From contig NZ_MSMP01000017.1 in the NCBI RefSeq assembly GCF_001936575.1, forward strand, positions 1 to 64,000: DNA of 64,000 bases. The letters are read 5' to 3'. A program made the position numbers and the translations under genes. Source of the DNA: Tenacibaculum agarivorans. GTDB taxonomy: Bacteria; Bacteroidota; Bacteroidia; Flavobacteriales; Flavobacteriaceae. Numbering within the stretch: the first letter of the stretch is position 1; each line of letters begins with the position of its first letter. A model generated the notes under the pieces. That model worked only from the letters and a program-made list of their open reading frames with translations. It did no database searches and was not told the origin of the DNA. Of the stretch, positions 7,767-15,617 are shown piece after piece.

Positions 7767-9345
7767 TTTACCCATATATTTCGCTATAGCTGTTGCGTTT
7801 GGTGTGATCATTGGCTATTTTTTCAATGGTAGATCTGCTACTTTGAGTAAAGTATCCGCTAATGAACAAAAGGTAAAACGTCTGATCAACTATATCCAAA
7901 AAGATTATGTAGATGAGGTAGATACCGATGCGTTATTAGATGGAGCAATCACACAAATGTTAGCTAAGCTAGATCCACATTCTGTATATATTCCAAAAGA
8001 AAATTTACAAGCAGTTACTGAGAGTATGCAAGGGAATTTTGTAGGAATTGGAGTGCAATTTCGAATGATTGGAGATTCTATTACAGTAATTCATCCTATA
8101 AAAGGAGGCCCAAGTATAAAAAAGGGGATTTTAGCAGGAGACCGAATCCTTATGGCAAATACGGATACTTTGTATGGTAAGAATTTAAAAAATGGTCAAA
8201 TTTTAAGAACTTTAAAAGGTAAGCCTAATACGGAAATAGATCTTCAAGTATACAGAAAAACTAATGATAGCTTATTTAATGTTACCATAAATAGAGGTAA
8301 GGTGAACATAAAAAGTGTTGATATAGCTTATATGTTAAATGAAACAGTAGGGTATATTAAGTTAGATCGATTTGCACAGAATACATACAAAGAGTTTAAA
8401 GCGTCTTTAGATGAATTGTTATCAGAAGGAATGACAGATTTAGTATTAGATCTTCGTGGAAATGGAGGAGGATTTATTCATATTGCAAATAGAATAGCAG
8501 ACGAATTTTTAGAAGATGAAAAGTTAATTGTTTTTACGAAGAATAATGGAGGAGAAATTATAGAATCTTTTGCTACAGAAGAAGGAGATTTCGAGAATGG
8601 AGGTTTATATGTTTTAATTGATGAAAACTCTGCTTCAGCTTCGGAAATTGTAGCAGGAGCTTTACAAGATAATGATAAAGGAACCATTATAGGAAGACGA
8701 TCTTTTGGAAAAGGATTGGTGCAAGAAGAAATGGATTTGGGTGATGGTTCAGCAGTACGTTTAACTACAGCACGTTATTACACACCTACAGGAAGATCTA
8801 TTCAAAAGCCATATAAAGCTAAAGGGCAATCTTTAGCAGGAGAACTTGAAGGAGGCGAAAGATTTGAATTACAATATGATGATGAAGTTGAAAGTCGATA
8901 TAGGAATGGAGAGTTATTCAATAAAGACAGTATAAAAACAGTAGATAGTTTACAATACAAAACACCAAAAGGAAAAATAGTATACGGAGGAGGTGGTATT
9001 GTACCTGATGTTTTTGTATCGATAGATACTACAGCATATTTACCAGCTATTTATTTTACACCATTAAATTCATTTGCTTTTGAATATGTAGATAACAATA
9101 GAAAAGAATTATCTAAACTTTCATTTGATGAGTTTGTAAAGGATTTTGATCAGAATAATAAGATTTCAAATCGCTTTTTTGATAAGATCAAAGATTTTAA
9201 TGTATCAGCAAGATCTAAAAAACGGTTAAAGAAGTTTTTAAAGATTAGTATTGCCAGGGAATTATTTAATGATGAAGGCTGGTATAAGCTCAATCATCTG
9301 GATGATAAAATGATTCAACAAGTATTACAACTAGAAAAAAAATAA
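7753..9345 (+). CDS. S41 C-terminal processing protease
   Basis: A 530-residue periplasmic serine protease of the CtpA/Prc family. Residues ~5-25 are a signal anchor, residues ~85-170 a PDZ domain (NFVGIGVQF onward), and residues ~190-370 the S41 catalytic domain. Ser295 in NSASASE and Lys320 in SFGKGLVQ are 25 residues apart, as in the family's Ser-Lys dyad. The C-terminal ~130 residues extend beyond the core, as in other Bacteroidota members. It overlaps the dCMP deaminase gene by 14 bases and ends just before a strong terminator. Likely role: trimming or degrading envelope proteins. Confidence 0.95.
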   Translation: MNKNNLPIYFAIAVAFGVIIGYFFNGRSATLSKVSANEQKVKRLINYIQKDYVDEVDTDALLDGAITQMLAKLDPHSVYIPKENLQAVTESMQGNFVGIGVQFRMIGDSITVIHPIKGGPSIKKGILAGDRILMANTDTLYGKNLKNGQILRTLKGKPNTEIDLQVYRKTNDSLFNVTINRGKVNIKSVDIAYMLNETVGYIKLDRFAQNTYKEFKASLDELLSEGMTDLVLDLRGNGGGFIHIANRIADEFLEDEKLIVFTKNNGGEIIESFATEEGDFENGGLYVLIDENSASASEIVAGALQDNDKGTIIGRRSFGKGLVQEEMDLGDGSAVRLTTARYYTPTGRSIQKPYKAKGQSLAGELEGGERFELQYDDEVESRYRNGELFNKDSIKTVDSLQYKTPKGKIVYGGGGIVPDVFVSIDTTAYLPAIYFTPLNSFAFEYVDNNRKELSKLSFDEFVKDFDQNNKISNRFFDKIKDFNVSARSKKRLKKFLKISIARELFNDEGWYKLNHLDDKMIQQVLQLEKK

Positions 9346-9348
9346 TAG

Positions 9349-9373
9349 AACTCGCCATTTGGCGAGTTTTTTT
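9349..9373 (+). terminator. Rho-independent terminator
   Basis: AACTCGCC (9349-9356) pairs perfectly with GGCGAGTT (9361-9368) around an ATTT loop and is followed by a T-run. It lies four bases after the S41 protease stop codon and closes that transcript. Confidence 0.93.
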
Positions 9374-9432
9374 ATAAAAAATAAACACGTAGATGTAACC
9401 TTATAAAAAAATGCTGGTATTAATAATAGAAG

Positions 9433-9452
9433 CTAATCAAAACTAATCAAAA
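9433..9452 (+). repeat. Two tandem CTAATCAAAA repeats before the sigma gene
   Basis: Two exact, adjacent 10-bp units (9433-9442 and 9443-9452) sit immediately upstream of the presumed TTG start of the ECF sigma factor. The 10-bp spacing puts both copies on the same DNA face, as expected for a regulator or for an autoregulated ECF promoter. There is no Shine-Dalgarno-like sequence between them and the start. Confidence 0.4.
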
Positions 9453-9454
9453 CG

Positions 9455-10015
9455 TTGAAAAATTTAACAGATGAAGAAATAATGCAAGCAGTTGCTGATG
9501 GGCAGTTAAAAAAACTATCGATATTGTTTGATAGGTATCATGTTAGAATCTATAATTTCTTTAATAAAATGGTTCAAAACAAAATGGTTAGTGAAGATTT
9601 AACTCAAGAGGTTTTTATTAAGGTATTAAAATATAGAGCTTCTTATAACAATGGAAATTTCACCTCTTGGTTGTACACTATAGCTAGGAATATTTTTTCA
9701 AGCTATTATCAAAAACAAAAAAAAGAGAGAGCAAATGTAATTGAAGATGATGTATTGCATTCTGGAGAAAAATTATATACAGAAACTAATGATGAGGCGT
9801 TAGAACATTTACAAAATTCACTATTGAAACTAAATACAACAGATAGAGAATTGATAGTAATGCATAAGCTTCAAGAAATTAAATATGAACAAATAGCAGA
9901 AATTATCGGAAGTTCTGAGAATGCTGTTAAGGTTAAGGCGCATAGAGCTTTAAAAAAATTAAAAGAAATTTATTTTCAATCGTCGAAAACAATAGGTAAT
10001 ACAATTAATGAATGA
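9455..10015 (+). CDS. ECF sigma-70 factor
   Basis: A 186-residue RNA polymerase sigma factor with region 2 (LFDRYHVRIYNFF to SEDLTQEVFIKVL and TSWLYTIARNIF, residues ~22-85) and region 4 (IKYEQIAEIIGSSENAVKVKAHRALKKL, residues ~130-165, given here only by its ends: IKYEQ and HRALKKL). The family-conserved start MKNLTDEEIMQAV is reached only with a TTG codon at 9455; the first in-frame ATG is at 9482 and would remove nine residues. Its stop overlaps the next ATG (ATGATGG), so the sigma and anti-sigma genes are translationally coupled. Together with the two downstream DUF4097 genes it probably forms an envelope-stress regulon. Confidence 0.92.
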   Translation: MKNLTDEEIMQAVADGQLKKLSILFDRYHVRIYNFFNKMVQNKMVSEDLTQEVFIKVLKYRASYNNGNFTSWLYTIARNIFSSYYQKQKKERANVIEDDVLHSGEKLYTETNDEALEHLQNSLLKLNTTDRELIVMHKLQEIKYEQIAEIIGSSENAVKVKAHRALKKLKEIYFQSSKTIGNTINE

Positions 10016-10767
10016 TGGAGTGTAGAGAAATAAAAGATAGATTAATGGCATATGCAATGGATGAAATATCAGAAGAAGAAAAACAACAGATTGATCATCA
10101 TATTGAATCGTGTAAAGGATGTGTTCAGGAGTTAGAAGAAACAATAGCCTTTTTAAATGTCCTGAATACTGTAAAAGAAGAACAACCAAGTACGCAATTA
10201 AAAGAGAATTTTGAAGCTTTATTAGAAGACGAAATAAATAAGGAAGAAAGACCAGTGCTACGATTAAGTTTTACTAGAGAGTGGACAACCTTTGTAAAAG
10301 TAGCAGCAAGTATTCTAGTTGTTTTGGGGTCATTTTTCTTAGGAAAAGTTTCCAATACAAATGCCTCAAACCAGCAACAGCAACAAAAAATTTTACTAGC
10401 ATTATTAGAAAATCAGTCAGCAAGTAAAAGAATTTTAGCCATTTCTAAAACGAACAGCTATTCTATAAAAGATACAAGAATAATAGATGCTTTAATTAAT
10501 AAAATGTTTGTAGATAAAAATGTCAATGTTCGCTTAGCAGCAGCAGAAGCATTAGCAAAATTTTCATCATTGGAAAAAGTAAGAGACGCTTTATTAAAAG
10601 CATTAGAAATAGAAAATGAACCGTCAATTCAAATAGAGTTGATTCAGATTTTAGCAGAGATTCAGGAGAAAAGAGCGCTCACTCCAATGCAAAAACTGTT
10701 AGATAACGAAGAAACTCCAAACTATGTCAAACAAGAATTAGCATATAGTATGCCTAATTTAATTTAA
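10012..10767 (+). CDS. Zinc-finger anti-sigma factor with HEAT-like domain
   Basis: A 251-residue single-pass membrane protein. Residues ~3-45 are a zf-HC2 anti-sigma domain with the ligand set His30-x3-Cys34-x2-Cys37. Residues ~93-112 form the transmembrane helix. The periplasmic part (residues ~130-245) looks like HEAT repeats (DKNVNVRLAAAEALAKF). HEAT repeats as the sensor domain are a less usual choice and suggest a protein-binding input. It overlaps the sigma gene by four bases and precedes a DUF4097 gene by eight bases. Confidence 0.9.
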   Translation: MMECREIKDRLMAYAMDEISEEEKQQIDHHIESCKGCVQELEETIAFLNVLNTVKEEQPSTQLKENFEALLEDEINKEERPVLRLSFTREWTTFVKVAASILVVLGSFFLGKVSNTNASNQQQQQKILLALLENQSASKRILAISKTNSYSIKDTRIIDALINKMFVDKNVNVRLAAAEALAKFSSLEKVRDALLKALEIENEPSIQIELIQILAEIQEKRALTPMQKLLDNEETPNYVKQELAYSMPNLI

Positions 10768-10775
10768 ATAAAATT

Positions 10776-11597
10776 ATGAGAACAATATTAGTAATAGCAT
10801 TATCATTTATAGCGCTTACCATACATGCGCAATCAAAAAAATTCACTTATAGTTTACAGGGAATTACCACAGTAAAAATAGATACTGATACAAAAATTAA
10901 AATAGAATCGAATACCTCTAAGGAGTTATCAATTTCTGAATTTTCAAATCATCATGATGATGAATATTGTGGAAGTTGTGGACATGATCAAGATGAGCAT
11001 AGTCATTCCAAAAAGCTAGAAGACAAAACCAAAGGATTAACAGCAATATATCCTGGAGGAAAAGATGATACCAATGGTTTTGGTTTGGCTATAGATAAAG
11101 AAGGAAAAACATTAATCGTTACAGATCTAAAATCACATATGCAACGTCATGGTTTATCTATCTCATTACCAAAAAGTATGAATATTGTAGTAGACACTGG
11201 AAATTTAGGAGCATTAGAAATAGCTGGTTTTACTTCAGAAGTTGAAGCAAAAACAAATACAGGAACCATTGTAATGAAAGATGTAACTGGTCCTATAACA
11301 GCTCATTCTAATACAGGAAATATTACTATTGAGTTTTCTAAAGTAAGCCAAGCCTCTCCAATAACAGTTTCTACTAGTGTTAGTGAAATAGATGTTACCT
11401 TACCAGAAAGTACTAAAGCAAATCTTAAACTGAATACTAGAGGAACCGTGTATACAAATTTTGATATTGAAATGCCTAAAAAGGATAATCTAAAAGCTGT
11501 AAGAGGGAGTCAAAATATTGTAAGTACTCTAAATAATGGAGGTGTACAAATCAAATTAAAATCTTCACTAGGGAATATCTACCTAAGAAGGAAATAA
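10776..11597 (+). CDS. Secreted DUF4097 family protein
   Basis: A 273-residue exported protein with a signal peptide (residues 1-18, cleaved after HAQ). It is followed by the repetitive beta-strand pattern of DUF4097 (NTGTIVMKDVTGPI, HSNTGNITIEF, SLGNIYLRRK), which forms a right-handed beta solenoid. Residues ~55-80 hold a His/Asp/Cys-rich insertion (HHDDEYCGSCGHDQDEHSH) that could bind metal. It is the third gene of the sigma/anti-sigma operon and is probably its structural or sensory output. The molecular function of DUF4097 proteins is not established. Confidence 0.82.
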   Translation: MRTILVIALSFIALTIHAQSKKFTYSLQGITTVKIDTDTKIKIESNTSKELSISEFSNHHDDEYCGSCGHDQDEHSHSKKLEDKTKGLTAIYPGGKDDTNGFGLAIDKEGKTLIVTDLKSHMQRHGLSISLPKSMNIVVDTGNLGALEIAGFTSEVEAKTNTGTIVMKDVTGPITAHSNTGNITIEFSKVSQASPITVSTSVSEIDVTLPESTKANLKLNTRGTVYTNFDIEMPKKDNLKAVRGSQNIVSTLNNGGVQIKLKSSLGNIYLRRK

Positions 11598-11627
11598 GCT
11601 AGTAATATGATTAGTTACTAAAAATTT

Positions 11628-11718
11628 GTCTTTACGAACGAAATGAAATGAAGTAATCTCTTTATTTTTAGATAGAAATAACATTAAAATAATAGACTAC
11701 TTCGTACTTCGCAAAGAC
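11628..11718. repeat. Small interspersed repeat with inverted ends
   Basis: The 91-bp element begins GTCTTTACGAACG and ends CTTCGCAAAGAC, imperfect inverted termini, with GAAATGAAATGAAGTAATCTC inside. It lies between two DUF4097 genes. It resembles the short dispersed repeats found between genes in many Flavobacteriaceae genomes (consensus-like 'GTCATTGCGAGCGAA...GCAATCTC'). Only one copy is seen in this window. Confidence 0.5.
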
Positions 11719-11782
11719 ATTTTCTACAAAGTTCTTAATCATAATTTGCACAAAATACTTTAACCGTTAAAACTATTTAAAA

Positions 11783-12514
11783 ATGAAAAAAATATTCTTT
11801 TTCATAGGGCTACTATTGTCTTATGCGAACCTAACTGGACAAAAAAAAGTTGTAGATTCTCACACTGCTGTAGGAATACAGAAAGTAAATGTACATGTGA
11901 AATTCGCGAAAAGCATTACCATAAAAAATTGGAATAAGAACGAAATTGAAGTGATTGCTACTGTGAATTTAAATAAGAACAAAGACAATGACTATTTTTC
12001 ATTACAAAGTTCTGAATCAGATAATATTTATTTTGTTAAATCCGATTATGGTGATTTTTTCGAAAAGTATAAACAGAGTATTGATAAAACGAATGAAAAT
12101 AGTACATATGATAGTATGGATGATTGTAAAAGAGATAACAAAATTCATGTCGATTATATAATTTATGTACCTAAAAAGATGGATTTATCAGTTAAGAGTA
12201 TTTCTGGAGATGTGGATGAGTTGAGCTATGATGGTAATCTTACATTAGATTTAATTAGTGGTAGTATTACCGTAAAAAAACATTCGGAAGATATGCATTT
12301 GAAAACTATCAGTGGAGATATAGATGTATTAGTTTCTGATGCTGAATTTAAAGCAGAAACACTTACAGGAACAGTATATTCTAATTTGGATATAGATTTT
12401 GATAAAGGCAAAAGACATTACGGAGGAAGTACAATTAAAGGAAAGATAAAGAATGGAAAAGCATCTCTATATTTAAAAACCATTAGTGGTAATATTTTCT
12501 TGAGGAAAATCTAA
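11783..12514 (+). CDS. Secreted DUF4097 family protein
   Basis: A 243-residue exported protein with a signal peptide (residues 1-19, ending in TGQ) and a beta-solenoid region with repeated SGDVDEL, SGSITVKK, SGDIDVL and SGNIFLRK turns, as in DUF4097. It resembles the upstream paralog at its C-terminal end (GNIFLRKI versus GNIYLRRK) but lacks the His-rich insertion. It is separated from that paralog by 185 bp containing a dispersed repeat, so it may have its own promoter. Function unknown; probably a cell-envelope protein of the same stress response. Confidence 0.78.
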   Translation: MKKIFFFIGLLLSYANLTGQKKVVDSHTAVGIQKVNVHVKFAKSITIKNWNKNEIEVIATVNLNKNKDNDYFSLQSSESDNIYFVKSDYGDFFEKYKQSIDKTNENSTYDSMDDCKRDNKIHVDYIIYVPKKMDLSVKSISGDVDELSYDGNLTLDLISGSITVKKHSEDMHLKTISGDIDVLVSDAEFKAETLTGTVYSNLDIDFDKGKRHYGGSTIKGKIKNGKASLYLKTISGNIFLRKI

Positions 12515-12641
12515 AATCGTATAGCATTTTAAAGTATATTCAGGATGAAAAATAAAAAAGGAGAGAAAAAAATAAAAAATTTGTCCCCTATCAATTATTG
12601 AGTAACGTCTTATAGTTGAATAACTTTAAAATTTAAAAAAT

Positions 12642-12992
12642 ATGAAAGATTTTATGATGATTTTTATTGGCCCAGATTATGGTGATTTAGGACTATCTCC
12701 TGAAGAAATTCAGGGAAGAATGGGGAAATGGTTTGCTTGGAGTCAAAAAATGGAGAAAGACGGAGTTGTAATCAAAGGAGGAAATGCCTTAACTTCTGGT
12801 ATTAGAAGAATTGTAGGTGAAAATCGTACCGTTTCAGATATTAATTCTGCAGAAGTTAAAGAACTTGTTGGAGGGTATTATATTGTAGAGGCAAAAGATT
12901 TTGATGAAGTTCAAGAGATCGCTCAAGGTTTTCCAGATTACGATTTAGGAGGAACTGTTGAGATTAGAGAAGTAATGGTGTTTGATAACTAA
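12642..12992 (+). CDS. YCII-related (DGPF-type) protein
   Basis: A 116-residue ferredoxin-like alpha/beta protein of the YCII family: it opens with a DFMMIFIGPDYGD strand and ends with the VEIREVMVFD strand. YCII/DGPF proteins are the usual neighbours of ECF42 sigma factors, and here the sigma gene overlaps its stop by one base (TAATG). The biochemical activity is unknown; the coupling suggests it is either the target or the signal of the sigma factor. Full length. Confidence 0.88.
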   Translation: MKDFMMIFIGPDYGDLGLSPEEIQGRMGKWFAWSQKMEKDGVVIKGGNALTSGIRRIVGENRTVSDINSAEVKELVGGYYIVEAKDFDEVQEIAQGFPDYDLGGTVEIREVMVFDN

Positions 12993-14230
12993 TGCAAACT
13001 AAACTTATAGACCATCTTTTCCGTCATCATAGCGGAAAGATGGTTGCTGTTTTAACTCGAATTTTCGGATTATCTAATCTTGAATTGATAGAAGATGCTA
13101 TTCAAGATACTTTTATAAAAGCTTCCTTAAGTTGGAGAAATCAAATTCCAGAAAACCCTGAAGCTTGGTTGACTCGAGCAGCCAAGAACAGAGTTATTGA
13201 TATTTTTAGAAAATTACAAACAGAGCAAAAGTATACCCCTAATTTCTCTAATGGATTATCATCTATAGCTATTCAAGATTTATTTTTAGAAGATGAAATT
13301 GAAGATGCACAACTTCGTATGATTTTTACGGCTTGCCATCCAAAATTAGATCCAAAAGATCGAATAGCATTTGCTTTAAAAACAGTATCAGGTTTTAGCG
13401 GAAAAGAAATTGCTTCAGCTTTACTATTAAAACCAGAAACCATTAAAAAACGATTGGTTAGAGCAAGGAAAGTCATTCAGAAGTCAAATTTAGCTTTTTC
13501 CATTCCTCAAGGTTTAGCATTACCCAAAAGAATAGAAAGTGTGTTAGAAGTGCTATATCTTATTTTTAATGAAGGTTTTCATTCCAATACAAAAGAGCAA
13601 TTAGTCAGAAAAGAATTCTGTGGAGAAGCAATGCGATTGTGTAAACTATTACTAAAAAACAAACATACTTCTATTGGTGCTGCATACGCATTGTTTGCCT
13701 TAATGTGTTTTCATTCTTCGAGATTAGATGCTAAAGTAACTACCGATAATGAAGTGCTAGATTTAAAAAATCAAGATCGTTCTAAGTGGCACTTTCCACT
13801 CATTCAATTGGGGAATGTTATGATGAATAAAGCAGTGGAACTAGATGATTTTTCATGTTATCATTATGAAGCGGCAATTATCGCTGAACATTTAAAAGCA
13901 GCACATTTTGAAGATACTAACTGGAAGCAAATTTTGTATTGGTATCAATGTTTATATGAATTACAACCAACTCCCTCGCATGTCTTAACTATGGCAGTAG
14001 TATGCTTACAACTTAAAAATTATGTAAAAGCTAGTTTTTATTTTGATAAAATACATCCAGAAGCGTTAGAACAACGTTCATATTTGTACTATAGTGCAAA
14101 ATCTGACTACTATTATGCAACAGGCAATATGAATAAAGCTATAGAGGCTATGAATCTAGCTTTAGAAAAAGTGACCAATCAATTAGAACAAGAGTATTTA
14201 AAACGAAAAAAAGAGAAGTTGATTATCTAG
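12992..14230 (+). CDS. ECF42-type sigma factor with C-terminal extension
   Basis: A 412-residue sigma factor. Residues ~5-75 are region 2 (LELIEDAIQDTFIKA) and residues ~105-165 region 4 (VSGFSGKEIASALLLKPETIKKR, here only its start VSGFSGKEIA). A ~240-residue C-terminal extension with helix-rich, TPR-like content (NEGFHS near residue 190, then DRSKWHFPLI) follows. This architecture defines the ECF42 group, which acts without an anti-sigma factor; the extension is thought to control activity. The gene is coupled to the YCII gene upstream. No terminator with a clear T-run is seen after it. Confidence 0.9.
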   Translation: MQTKLIDHLFRHHSGKMVAVLTRIFGLSNLELIEDAIQDTFIKASLSWRNQIPENPEAWLTRAAKNRVIDIFRKLQTEQKYTPNFSNGLSSIAIQDLFLEDEIEDAQLRMIFTACHPKLDPKDRIAFALKTVSGFSGKEIASALLLKPETIKKRLVRARKVIQKSNLAFSIPQGLALPKRIESVLEVLYLIFNEGFHSNTKEQLVRKEFCGEAMRLCKLLLKNKHTSIGAAYALFALMCFHSSRLDAKVTTDNEVLDLKNQDRSKWHFPLIQLGNVMMNKAVELDDFSCYHYEAAIIAEHLKAAHFEDTNWKQILYWYQCLYELQPTPSHVLTMAVVCLQLKNYVKASFYFDKIHPEALEQRSYLYYSAKSDYYYATGNMNKAIEAMNLALEKVTNQLEQEYLKRKKEKLII

Positions 14231-14285
14231 ATTTTAAATCAAAAAATAGAATGCAGCTTTCAAGTTGAGAAGATTTGATTTTTTA

Positions 14286-15596
14286 CTACTTTTCCACTTC
14301 GTAATTTCCATTAGCCCATTGTACAGTAGGAGCTATCCATTCTTGTAAAGGTTTAAATAAAAAACCGTGCTTCATTCCTGTATGTAATTCAATCTCTTTA
14401 AAATTAAGGATTTCACAGGTAGATTTTTGTTTTCTTTCTAAAGCAGAAACTCCATAAGGATCTGACTGTTCATAAATAGTAAGGATATTACCGCAATAAT
14501 TGATTTCGGGAATATTTTGGATATCACTATTTTGAAAACAAGCAATAAAAACAAAATTCAATTTAGGATTATTAGCTATAGTCGATACATATTGAGCTAT
14601 ATATCCACCTTTAGAGGTACCTATTACTGTAATTTTTTCAGGTTTAACTCCTTTAGCAATTAAGCTGTCAATTTGTTGTACAACATTAGTTGCGTATTCA
14701 CGAGCATTAACATTTCCATTTCTTTTTTCACTAATCACTTTCAATCCATTCCTTTCAAATTCAGATAAAATCTCTTTGTACGCTACCCTTCCATATTGAG
14801 GATGTATATCGTTCAATTCATGTGCTTCTAAGAATCGATTATGTAAAAAGAAAACAATTGGTTTTTGATCTTGCTGGAATAGCTTAATCGTATAATCTAG
14901 TAGTTCTATTCCTCCATTTTTTCCATGTCCTGAAATCACAATTTCTAAGTCTGGGTACTCTTTCTTTATTTTTGCTACACTAGAAGACCATTCTGAAGTA
15001 TTTGCATCTGCTAAATTTCCTTTTGAGGCGTTTACGTTTTTTAGTAAACATCCACCAAATAATGCCTTTTCAGAAGGAACATAACCCACGATATTGTCTT
15101 TCGTATGACCTTCACCAAAATATTTAGCATAGACTGTTTCACTACCAATTTTAAAGGTTGTTTGTGTATCAAAAGCATGTTGTGGAAGTATTTTTTTATT
15201 CTTCTCTTTGGCTAACTGAATCGTTTGATTGGTAGCATAAGATGGTATTCCTTTAGCATGAAATTTTGTTAAACCTCCTAAGCAATCTATGTGAAAGTGA
15301 GTTACAACAATTGCTTTAATGTGCTTTTCACCAATCCAATTAATTAGCTCTTCTGATGCTTTGTCGTTTACCGGAGTATCAAATACTATAGCTTCATTTT
15401 TATTAATATATACCATTCCATTACAAGGAACAATACCCAAACTTCTAGTTTTTAAATACGAAGTATGTTGGAAACTGTGATCTCCCACTTGTTCAATTTT
15501 TAATACTTCAGATGTGTAATTCTCATATACTCGTTGAGGTTGTTTACAAGTACTAAAAATTAAGAAAATACTTAAAATTTGAAATACATATTTCAT
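14286..15596 (-). CDS. Class B1 metallo-beta-lactamase / alpha-beta hydrolase fusion
   Basis: A 436-residue lipoprotein (signal residues 1-17, lipobox ending FSTC). Residues ~25-242 match subclass B1 metallo-beta-lactamases, with every zinc ligand present: His100-x-His102-x-Asp104 in HFHIDCLGG, His164 in GEGHTKDN, Cys183 in GGCLLK and His224 in SGHGK, plus the B1 hallmark ADANTSEWSSS. Residues ~245-432 form an alpha/beta hydrolase-like domain with a nucleophile elbow GTSKGG (Ser328), Asp379 and His410 as a plausible triad. B1 enzymes normally end where the first domain ends. The protein may hydrolyse beta-lactams or another lactone or amide substrate in the periplasm or outer membrane. The two-domain form is unusual. 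Confidence 0.85.
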   Translation of the reverse strand: MKYVFQILSIFLIFSTCKQPQRVYENYTSEVLKIEQVGDHSFQHTSYLKTRSLGIVPCNGMVYINKNEAIVFDTPVNDKASEELINWIGEKHIKAIVVTHFHIDCLGGLTKFHAKGIPSYATNQTIQLAKEKNKKILPQHAFDTQTTFKIGSETVYAKYFGEGHTKDNIVGYVPSEKALFGGCLLKNVNASKGNLADANTSEWSSSVAKIKKEYPDLEIVISGHGKNGGIELLDYTIKLFQQDQKPIVFFLHNRFLEAHELNDIHPQYGRVAYKEILSEFERNGLKVISEKRNGNVNAREYATNVVQQIDSLIAKGVKPEKITVIGTSKGGYIAQYVSTIANNPKLNFVFIACFQNSDIQNIPEINYCGNILTIYEQSDPYGVSALERKQKSTCEILNFKEIELHTGMKHGFLFKPLQEWIAPTVQWANGNYEVEK

Positions 15597-15617
15597 TTTT
15601 GTAGGTTAACTATCATT

